A stretch of 5,929 nt of DNA, taken from positions 1 to 5,929 of the forward strand of contig JAQCBC010000062.1 of assembly GCA_027621615.1 (NCBI GenBank). Direction: 5' to 3'. The notes below the pieces were generated by a model. That model had not been told where the DNA came from and did no database searches. It was given only the letters and a program-made list of their open reading frames with translations. A program made the translations under genes and the position numbers. Position 1 is the first letter of the stretch; each line of letters begins with the position of its first letter. This DNA comes from a bacterium. Lineage in GTDB: Bacteria > Margulisbacteria > Marinamargulisbacteria > UBA6595. Below are positions 1 through 5,199 of the stretch, one piece after another.

Positions 1-112
1 TTTTTAAGCTTTTTGAAAATTTTTCAATTTAAATCACCCGTTTCGCAACAGTCCCATCATTTAAATGTTGACAACGCCAGTAGACGATGCAGTTTAAGAG
101 CGAACAGACCGT
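1..112. other. Intergenic tail downstream of dnaJ, no gene seen
   Basis: No plausible coding region is seen in these AT-rich bases. They contain several short palindromes: a 7-1-7 AT-only repeat (TTGAAAA/TTTTCAA, near 14-28), CATTTAAATG (58-67), and TAGACG (81-86) matched by CGTCTA (110-115), which overlaps the dnaJ stop. None has a GC-rich stem followed by a T run in the direction of dnaJ transcription, so no intrinsic terminator is called. Either dnaJ transcription ends outside the window or it ends by a factor-dependent route. Confidence 0.6.
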
Positions 113-1159
113 CTAGCCCGCCTCTTGAAACGACTGAATAATTTTCCGTTGCTTTTTAGATAATTTTTTGGGAATATCCACACTAATTTTGACATACTGA
201 TCCCCACGGCCAAACCCTTTCAAATGTTTAATCCCTTTACTTTTTAATCGAAACCGTGTCCCCGGCTGCGTCCCTTCTGGAATCCGCAGGGTTGCCGTGC
301 CTTCAATGGTTTTAACATCCAACTGTGCACCCAATAAAGCATCCACAAATGAAATGGTTTCTTCACTGTACAAATCATCACCCTCGCGCTCAAACACAGC
401 ATGATCCCGGACATGAATCACCACATACAAGTCCCCCGGGGGGCCGCCCCGCTGCCCAGCATTACCACCACCGTCTACCCGAAGCTTTGTGCCTGAGCTG
501 ATACCTGCAGGGATATTGAGATCCAAGGATTTGGTCTTTTTGGCTACCCCATGTCCCTTACAGTCGGTGCATTTATCTTTGATAGTCTTACCCTCACCGC
601 GACAATCCGGACAGGTTGTAATCTGCGCAAACTGCCCCAGCATGGTTTGCTGAACGTGCTGAATTTCACCGCTCCCCTGGCATCGGGAACAGGTATCCAC
701 CGACGAGCCCGGCTTTGCGCCGCTTCCATCACAGGTTTTGCACAAGGCCAAATGCTCGTATTCAACCGTTCGCGTACAGCCATCCACAACATCTTCCAAG
801 GTAATGGTACAATCGTAACGCAAGCTGTCGCCCTGGGTGGCTCGCTGTTGACTGCGCCGGCCACCGCCACCAAACACAGAATCAAAAATATCCTCCATGC
901 CGCCAAAGCCACCAAAGCCCCCGCCACCAAAACCGCCGGCGCCCGGCTGATCATCGGTCACGCCGTACTGATCGTATTGGGCACGCTTTTGCGAGTCAGA
1001 CAAAATGTCATACGCTTTTTGAACCTCGTTAAACTTGCTCTGCGCACCCGGATCTTTATTCACATCCGGGTGATATTGGCGGGCTAACTTTCGATACGCC
1101 CGCTTAATATCTGCGTCATTGGCTGACGCATCAATGCCCAATACCTGATACAAATCCAT
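113..1159 (-). CDS. dnaJ: Chaperone DnaJ (class I Hsp40)
   Basis: DnaJ is the cytoplasmic co-chaperone that delivers unfolded clients to DnaK and stimulates its ATPase. The 348-aa product has every class I part in order. A J domain (about 1-66) carries the essential HPD at 30-32. A glycine/phenylalanine-rich linker (about 73-100) contains a DIF motif at 90-92. A cysteine-rich zinc domain has four complete CxxCxGxG repeats, at 140-147, 157-164, 183-190 and 197-204. The C-terminal substrate-binding barrels follow. It is somewhat shorter than E. coli DnaJ (376 aa), ending soon after the SKKQRKII helix, but nothing essential is missing. The ATG at 1159 is chosen because DLYQVLGI matches the family N-terminus. 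The start lies 2 bases after the dnaK stop. No Shine-Dalgarno is visible at the normal distance, so I infer translational coupling to dnaK. Confidence 0.98.
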   Translation of the reverse strand: MDLYQVLGIDASANDADIKRAYRKLARQYHPDVNKDPGAQSKFNEVQKAYDILSDSQKRAQYDQYGVTDDQPGAGGFGGGGFGGFGGMEDIFDSVFGGGGRRSQQRATQGDSLRYDCTITLEDVVDGCTRTVEYEHLALCKTCDGSGAKPGSSVDTCSRCQGSGEIQHVQQTMLGQFAQITTCPDCRGEGKTIKDKCTDCKGHGVAKKTKSLDLNIPAGISSGTKLRVDGGGNAGQRGGPPGDLYVVIHVRDHAVFEREGDDLYSEETISFVDALLGAQLDVKTIEGTATLRIPEGTQPGTRFRLKSKGIKHLKGFGRGDQYVKISVDIPKKLSKKQRKIIQSFQEAG

Positions 1160-1161
1160 AA

Positions 1162-3054
1162 TTATTTAGCCGTTTTTTCTTTATCTTCTTCGGTCTTTTC
1201 TTGAAAATCAGCATCCACCACATCATCGTCTTTGGATGCATTGGCCTCCGCCTCTGGGGCTGCGGCTTTATACAACTCTTCGGCAAACGGATAGACCTCT
1301 TTTTGTGCAGCTTCAAAGGCCGTTTTAATCGCCTCAGAATCATCCGACTCCAATGCTGTTTTAACACTGGCTAGCGCTGTTTCAATTTTTGCTTTGGTTT
1401 CATCGCTAATTTTATCCTTACAGTCGGATACCTTTTTTTCGGTATTGTACACAAATGAATCCGCTTCGTTGCGCACTTCAATCGTAGCTTTTCTCTTTTC
1501 ATCATCCGCCGCATTTTTCTCTGCGTCTTGCGTCATGCGTTTCACATCCTCTTTCGACAAGCCAGAGCCCGTTGTAATCGTTGCCATTTGCTCTTTCCCC
1601 GTGCCTTTATCTTTGGCTTTAACGTTTAAAATACCGTTGGCATCAATATCAAACGTAACTTCAATTTGAGGCACACCACGGGGGGCTGAAGGAATCCCGC
1701 TTAAGGTCACTTCACCCAACAAGCGGTTGTCTTGAGCCATGGCACGCTCCCCTTGGAATACGCGCACCTGTACGCTGGTTTGATTGTCCGCTGCTGTTGA
1801 AAACACTTGGCTTTTGGAGGTTGGAATGGTGGTGTTTTTTTCAACCAACTTTGTCGCCACCCCACCCAAGGTTTCGATGCTCAATGACAACGGCGTCACA
1901 TCCAACAAGACCACATCTTTGACATCGCCAGATAATACAGCACCTTGAATGGCCGCGCCCATCGCCACAACCTCGTCTGGGTTAACCCCTTTGCTCGGTG
2001 CTTTACCAAAAAATTTCTCAACGGCATTTTGAATGGCTGGAATTCGGGTCGTGCCACCAACTAAAATAATTTCATGTATGTCTGATTTGGACAATCCGGC
2101 ATCGGTTAGCGCCACTTGACACGGAGTCATGGACCGCTCGATAACATCGGCAATCATTTGCTCAAATTTTGACCGAGGCAAGTCCAAGTTTAAGTGTTTG
2201 GGCCCCGTATTATCCGCCGTGATAAAGGGCAGGTTAATCGCCGTTTTTTGGGCACTCGACAATTCGATTTTAGCTTTTTCTGCGGATTCTTTTAACCGCT
2301 GCAAAGCCATTTGATCGCTGCTTAAATCAATGCCTTGATCTTTTTTGAATTCTGAAATTAGCCAATCAATAATAATTTGGTCAATGTCATCCCCGCCCAA
2401 TTGCGTGTCCCCATTGGTTGACAAAACTTCAAAAACGCCATCGCCGATTTCTAAAATCGACACATCAAAGGTCCCGCCGCCAAAGTCATACACGACAATT
2501 TTTTGATCATTTTGCTTGTCCAGACCATAGGATAGCGCCGCTGCGGTTGGTTCATTAATAATACGCAACACCTCCAAACCGGCGATTTGACCAGCATCTT
2601 TGGTCGCTTGGCGCTGACTATCATTAAAATAAGCTGGAACCGTAATTACCGCTTGCGTCACGGACTCTCCCAAATAAGCCTCAGCATCCGCCTTAATTTT
2701 TTGCAACACTGTGGCTGAAATTTCCGGTGGCGTGTATTCTGTTCCGCCAACTGTAATTGTAATAACACCGTCTTTTCGGTGACCCACTTTGTAAGGCACC
2801 ATTTTTTCTTCACTGCCGACTTCATCGTGGCGTCGCCCGATAAATCGCTTCGCTGAATACACGGTGTTTTCAGCATTGGTTACCGCTTGTCGTTTGGCAG
2901 CGGCACCCACCAATACCTCTTCACCCGCAAAGGCTACTACGGACGGTGTGGTTCGATTGCCTTCAGCGTTGGTAATGACAACGGGCTCGCCACCTTCCAT
3001 AACGGCCACACATGAGTTGGTTGTTCCTAAATCAATTCCAATTATTTTTCCCAT
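1162..3054 (-). CDS. dnaK: Chaperone DnaK (Hsp70)
   Basis: DnaK is the ATP-driven Hsp70 chaperone of the cytoplasm, cycling with DnaJ and GrpE to fold, protect and disaggregate proteins. The 630-aa product is full length (E. coli 638). The actin-like nucleotide domain shows the first phosphate loop GIDLGTTNS (6-14), the catalytic lysine equivalent K69 in SAKRFIGRR, the second phosphate loop DFGGGTFD (190-197) with T195, and the adenosine motif LVGGTTR (331-337). The hydrophobic interdomain linker VVLLD is at 381-385 and leads into the substrate-binding beta domain (from DVTPLSL). A helical lid follows, then a disordered acidic tail around DDDVVDADF, the usual end of bacterial DnaK, here extended by a Lys/Glu stretch. 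The ATG at 3054 has a good Shine-Dalgarno inside the end of grpE. The gene is second in the operon, 3 bases after grpE. No broken motifs are seen. Confidence 0.99.
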   Translation of the reverse strand: MGKIIGIDLGTTNSCVAVMEGGEPVVITNAEGNRTTPSVVAFAGEEVLVGAAAKRQAVTNAENTVYSAKRFIGRRHDEVGSEEKMVPYKVGHRKDGVITITVGGTEYTPPEISATVLQKIKADAEAYLGESVTQAVITVPAYFNDSQRQATKDAGQIAGLEVLRIINEPTAAALSYGLDKQNDQKIVVYDFGGGTFDVSILEIGDGVFEVLSTNGDTQLGGDDIDQIIIDWLISEFKKDQGIDLSSDQMALQRLKESAEKAKIELSSAQKTAINLPFITADNTGPKHLNLDLPRSKFEQMIADVIERSMTPCQVALTDAGLSKSDIHEIILVGGTTRIPAIQNAVEKFFGKAPSKGVNPDEVVAMGAAIQGAVLSGDVKDVVLLDVTPLSLSIETLGGVATKLVEKNTTIPTSKSQVFSTAADNQTSVQVRVFQGERAMAQDNRLLGEVTLSGIPSAPRGVPQIEVTFDIDANGILNVKAKDKGTGKEQMATITTGSGLSKEDVKRMTQDAEKNAADDEKRKATIEVRNEADSFVYNTEKKVSDCKDKISDETKAKIETALASVKTALESDDSEAIKTAFEAAQKEVYPFAEELYKAAAPEAEANASKDDDVVDADFQEKTEEDKEKTAK

Positions 3055-3057
3055 AAT

Positions 3058-3690
3058 TTACTGCTCCTTTTTTTCTTTTTTTACTGCTTTTTCTTCCGAT
3101 TGATTTGCCGACGTTTCCGCGGACTTTGTGTCTGGACCGGTTGACACAATCACCATGGCTGGCCGAACAACCCGGTCATAGTAGGCATAGCCCGTTTGAA
3201 CCACTTGAACAATGTGATTCGCCGGCACCGTATCCGAGGCCACCTGACTAATGGCTTGATGGCAATGCGGATCAAAGGCCCCATCGGTTTGAATCGGCAC
3301 CACCGATGATTTTTCCAATAAACCTAAAATTTGTTGCTGGATTAACACAAATCCAGCAACAACCGATGTCTGATCCGTTTGGCCATCCGATGCCTTGTCT
3401 TGGGATGGATTGGCAAACGCCATTGCTTGATCAAAACCATCTAAAATTGGGATTAAATCCCGAATGAATGACTCCAACGCAAATTTTACCGCTGTCTCTT
3501 TATCCTGCTGCAAGCGACGCTTAAAATTTTCGCTATCCGCCCGAACACGAAGCAATTGATCTTTATGCTCAGCGACAGCGGCTTCAAGCGCTGCTTGAGT
3601 GGCATGGACTGTCGATTCATCGGTGTCGGGTTGCGTGGCATTCTGCGTCGAGATGGGCTCGTCTACAGACTCCTGGGCATGCTCACTCAT
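3058..3690 (-). CDS. grpE: Nucleotide exchange factor GrpE
   Basis: GrpE is a homodimer that releases ADP from DnaK and so resets the chaperone cycle. The 210-aa protein has an acidic, probably disordered N-terminus (1-30). A long helix follows with the family signature around RADSENFKRR (50-59), then a helical bundle, and the small beta domain that contacts DnaK: FDPHCHQAI (139-147) and GYAYYDRVVRPAMV (167-180). The C-terminus (about 185-210) is a charged low-complexity tail ending in lysines and glutamates; its adenine-rich codons also form the dnaK Shine-Dalgarno. The ATG at 3690 is preferred over an in-frame TTG at 3696, because GGAGG sits 8 bases from the ATG but only 2 from the TTG. It is the first gene of grpE-dnaK-dnaJ; hrcA, often upstream in this arrangement, is absent. 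In grpE the region just after residue 93 (NPSQDKASDGQTDQT) looks like a flexible insertion. Confidence 0.97.
   Translation of the reverse strand: MSEHAQESVDEPISTQNATQPDTDESTVHATQAALEAAVAEHKDQLLRVRADSENFKRRLQQDKETAVKFALESFIRDLIPILDGFDQAMAFANPSQDKASDGQTDQTSVVAGFVLIQQQILGLLEKSSVVPIQTDGAFDPHCHQAISQVASDTVPANHIVQVVQTGYAYYDRVVRPAMVIVSTGPDTKSAETSANQSEEKAVKKEKKEQ
3064..3070 (-). promoter_or_regulatory. dnaK ribosome binding site inside grpE
   Basis: Minus-strand AAAGGAG lies 9 bases before the dnaK ATG and entirely within the last codons of grpE. The purine tract thus encodes the Lys/Glu end of GrpE and recruits ribosomes to dnaK. This gives dnaK independent initiation, unlike dnaJ. Confidence 0.8.
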
Positions 3691-3697
3691 AGTCAAA

Positions 3698-3706
3698 ACC
3701 TCCTTT
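3698..3706 (-). promoter_or_regulatory. grpE ribosome binding site
   Basis: Minus-strand AAAGGAGGT is a near-perfect anti-16S match, with GGAGG 8 bases from the ATG at 3690. It decides the grpE start: the in-frame TTG at 3696 would be only 2 bases from GGAGG. Confidence 0.85.
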
Positions 3707-3724
3707 GTTTAAATTTATTACACT

Positions 3725-3752
3725 GGTGTTCCATTTATGAACACCTTGTTCC
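3725..3752. promoter_or_regulatory. Inverted-repeat array, candidate heat-shock operator or leader hairpin
   Basis: A perfect inverted repeat, GGTGTTC (3725-3731) / GAACACC (3739-3745), has a 7-base spacer. A third half-site, TGTTC (3747-3751), forms a second inverted repeat with GAACA (3739-3743) across 3 bases, and TGTTCC recurs at a 20-base period (3727 and 3747). The array sits just downstream of the predicted grpE transcription start, where repressor operators such as CIRCE commonly lie. It is not CIRCE (TTAGCACTC-N9-GAGTGCTAA). The 7-N7-7 geometry is that of HAIR, the HspR site (CTTGAGT-N7-ACTCAAG), but the arm sequence differs. In RNA it could instead form a 7-bp stem with a 7-nt loop, 35-55 bases before the start codon. 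Confidence 0.6.
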
Positions 3753-3763
3753 TTACTTGTTTT

Positions 3764-3793
3764 AGTGTACCACACGTAACGATTATCTATCGA
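3764..3793 (-). promoter_or_regulatory. Predicted grpE-dnaK-dnaJ promoter (extended -10)
   Basis: On the minus strand, TGGTACACT (3764-3772) is an extended -10: a TGn motif followed by TACACT, 4 of 6 matches to TATAAT. A weak -35, TCGATA (3788-3793, 4 of 6 to TTGACA), lies 18 bases upstream. The predicted start is near 3757, giving a leader of about 67 bases. No sigma-32-type promoter was recognised. The call rests on motif and position only. Confidence 0.45.
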
Positions 3794-3818
3794 CCTTGTC
3801 ATGTTTTTACTACTGTGC

Positions 3819-3831
3819 ACAATTTATGCCA
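3819..3831 (+). repeat. Left flanking inverted repeat of the ATPase gene
   Basis: ACAATTTATGCCA matches the reverse complement of 5161-5173 (ACAAATTATGCCA) at 12 of 13 bases. The pair encloses the ATPase gene and its promoter, with 1,329 bases between inner ends. No target-site duplication is evident outside it. Read on the minus strand it also weakly resembles a sigma-54 promoter, with GG and GC spaced by 10 bases. Confidence 0.45.
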
Positions 3832-3859
3832 ACTACAGAACCCCGGTTTGTCTTTCGGC

Positions 3860-5080
3860 TTAAATATACCCAACTGGAATTGCATCAACGTCACGGGATA
3901 GTGGAATGGCGTCTTCTCGAAGACAAATAACCGCACCATGACCGACGGGTTTACCCAGCCTTTCTAATACTGAAAAGTGCTTAGCCGCAGACATCGACGG
4001 CGTTGCCGTTTTTTTGAATTCTACAGGATAGAGGGCACCCCCGGTTTCTATTACAAGATCAATTTCTTTTTGATCCGCATCACGGTAGTAGTAAACATGG
4101 GCATCTAACCCATTATGCCAATAACTTTTCAGTATTTCTATAAACATGTAGGTCTCTAATATAGCCCCAGACATTGCCCCTTTTTCCAATGATTCCGGGT
4201 CCACCCACCGCGTTAAATACGCACAAAGACCTGTATCTAAAAAGTAGACTTTCGGTGCTTTTACCAGACGTTTTGTTACATTGCTATAATACGGTCGGAG
4301 CAAATAAACTAGCCCGGATGTTTCGAGGACTGAAAGCCAAGATTTTGACGTTTTCACATCAATACCAACGTCTCTGGCAATATCTGAATAATTTAAAAGC
4401 TGACCGGTTCGTGCTGCAACGGCACTAATAAAATTATAAAACGCTGTGTTGTCCGAAACATTTAAACTATCTTTTACATCCCGATTAATATAGGTTTGGA
4501 TATAGGAGCTGTAAAACCGCCCGCTTGTTTTCTTATCGGCATACTGGATTGCTTTAGGATAAGAACCCCTCCATATTTGATTGTAGACATCCATGACGGG
4601 CTTGGATCCTTTGAACCGGTTTTTTTCAATCCATTCTTTTGTTGGCATAAATGGCATTTGTTTTTGGGCATTGCCATTAATCTCTGATTGAGAAAATCCA
4701 AGAAGATCAACAATTGCAACACGTCCAGCCAAACTTTCTGTAATGCCCTTCATGAGATGAAATTTCTGAGAACCGGTTAACCAGTACATACCCTCTTTCT
4801 TATGCTTGTCTACCGCCATTTTTATATAACTAAACAGGTTGGGTGCATACTGAACTTCATCAATAATTAGCGGGGCTTTGTATGTTTGAATAAATAGCCC
4901 TGGGTCGTTTTGAGCCATTTGACGCACATCCAGATCATCCAGTGTTACATAACCTCTATGATTTTCTTTGCACATCTCCAGCAAGGTTGTTTTTCCCACT
5001 TGCCTTGGACCAGTAATCAGAAGCACAGGAAACGCTTTACTGATCTCTTCAACTGTTTTTTCTAAGGTTCTTTTATACAC
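3860..5080 (-). CDS. AAA+ ATPase with DUF4143 and PD-(D/E)xK-like C-terminus
   Basis: This 406-aa protein belongs to the common but poorly understood AAA_14/DUF4143 family; its cellular role is unknown. The ATPase domain shows Walker A GPRQVGKTT (24-32), Walker B LIIDEVQ (71-77), the sensor-like LTGSQ (101-105) and the family motif SLAGR (116-120). DUF4143 follows, with WRGSYPKAI (170-178), TYINRDV (196-202), a winged-helix-like segment (about 222-261) and YFLDTGLCAYL (279-289). The C-terminus resembles a PD-(D/E)xK nuclease fold, with D341 and E354-F-K356; whether it cuts DNA is unproven. No signal peptide or membrane helix is seen. An ATG at 5134 is in frame, but GTG at 5080 is chosen: the family typically begins YKRTLEK, GGAG lies 7 bases upstream, and the ATG falls within the promoter spacer. 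The gene seems AT-richer than its neighbours and is flanked by inverted repeats, so acquisition is possible. Confidence 0.93.
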   Translation of the reverse strand: MYKRTLEKTVEEISKAFPVLLITGPRQVGKTTLLEMCKENHRGYVTLDDLDVRQMAQNDPGLFIQTYKAPLIIDEVQYAPNLFSYIKMAVDKHKKEGMYWLTGSQKFHLMKGITESLAGRVAIVDLLGFSQSEINGNAQKQMPFMPTKEWIEKNRFKGSKPVMDVYNQIWRGSYPKAIQYADKKTSGRFYSSYIQTYINRDVKDSLNVSDNTAFYNFISAVAARTGQLLNYSDIARDVGIDVKTSKSWLSVLETSGLVYLLRPYYSNVTKRLVKAPKVYFLDTGLCAYLTRWVDPESLEKGAMSGAILETYMFIEILKSYWHNGLDAHVYYYRDADQKEIDLVIETGGALYPVEFKKTATPSMSAAKHFSVLERLGKPVGHGAVICLREDAIPLSRDVDAIPVGYI

Positions 5081-5087
5081 ATGCGAT

Positions 5088-5091
5088 CTCC
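5088..5091 (-). promoter_or_regulatory. Ribosome binding site fixing the ATPase GTG start
   Basis: Minus-strand GGAG lies 7 bases before GTG at 5080. An out-of-frame ATG overlaps the same place and would give a short unrelated peptide. The site supports the GTG start over the upstream ATG at 5134. Confidence 0.7.
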
Positions 5092-5098
5092 GTTTATT

Positions 5099-5115
5099 TT
5101 GGAACTTGTTTCCAA
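5099..5115. promoter_or_regulatory. Inverted repeat over the ATPase gene start of transcription
   Basis: TTGGAA (5099-5104) and TTCCAA (5110-5115) form a perfect 6-N5-6 inverted repeat. It overlaps the predicted -10 by two bases and covers the expected transcription start (near 5107), a typical repressor position. The regulator is unknown; the DUF4143 protein has a winged-helix-like segment, so self-regulation is possible but speculative. Confidence 0.4.
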
Positions 5116-5142
5116 TATATACGACAATCGTCAATAAATCAA
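5114..5142 (-). promoter_or_regulatory. Predicted promoter of the ATPase gene
   Basis: On the minus strand, TTGATT (5137-5142, 4 of 6) and TATATT (5114-5119, 5 of 6) are separated by exactly 17 bases. The expected start is near 5107, leaving a leader of about 27 bases to the GTG. The upstream ATG (5134) falls inside the spacer and so could not be in the transcript. Confidence 0.55.
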
Positions 5143-5160
5143 GCGTTTATTGCGTATGAC

Positions 5161-5173
5161 TGGCATAATTTGT
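5161..5173 (-). repeat. Right flanking inverted repeat of the ATPase gene
   Basis: On the plus strand this is TGGCATAATTTGT; its reverse complement matches 3819-3831 at 12 of 13 bases. It lies between the dipeptidase stop and the ATPase promoter. See the left copy. Confidence 0.45.
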
Positions 5174-5199
5174 ACCAACCGGTTTATGCATTGGTTGGT
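5174..5199 (-). terminator. Weak hairpin at the end of the dipeptidase gene
   Basis: ACCAACC (5174-5180) and GGTTGGT (5193-5199) form a 7-bp inverted repeat with a 12-base loop that includes the dipeptidase stop codon. Read on the minus strand, the stem is followed by ACAAATTATG rather than a T run. It is therefore not a classical intrinsic terminator, only a possible transcript-end or stability hairpin. Confidence 0.25.

Noticed and set aside
1..40. AT-rich palindromes as a dnaJ terminator or replication-type element
   Set aside because: Stems are AT-only and the loop of the best one is a single base; no GC stem plus T tract and no iterated boxes.
68..98. Perfect TTGACA (68-73) on the plus strand as a promoter
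   Set aside because: No -10 hexamer at 16-18 bases; it would read antisense into dnaJ.
544..954. A 136-aa minus-strand frame overlapping dnaJ
   Set aside because: It lies wholly inside dnaJ in another frame; the Gly/Cys-rich repeats of dnaJ create it and the product resembles nothing.
551..1087. A long open frame (178 aa) on the plus strand opposite dnaJ
   Set aside because: It is antisense to well-conserved zinc-repeat and G/F codons, has no recognisable domain or ribosome site, and is explained by the codon bias of dnaJ.
2129..3103. Several short plus-strand open frames opposite dnaK
   Set aside because: All are shadows of an intact, conserved dnaK, with no start context or family resemblance.
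3738..3752. GAACA-N3-TGTTC as a LexA (SOS) box
   Set aside because: The Gram-positive LexA site needs GAAC-N4-GTTC; here the spacing is five, and a chaperone operon is not a usual SOS target.
3814..3821. TGTGCACA palindrome as an operator or terminator
   Set aside because: An 8-base palindrome without a loop or extended symmetry is expected often by chance, and no T run follows it in the direction of ATPase transcription.
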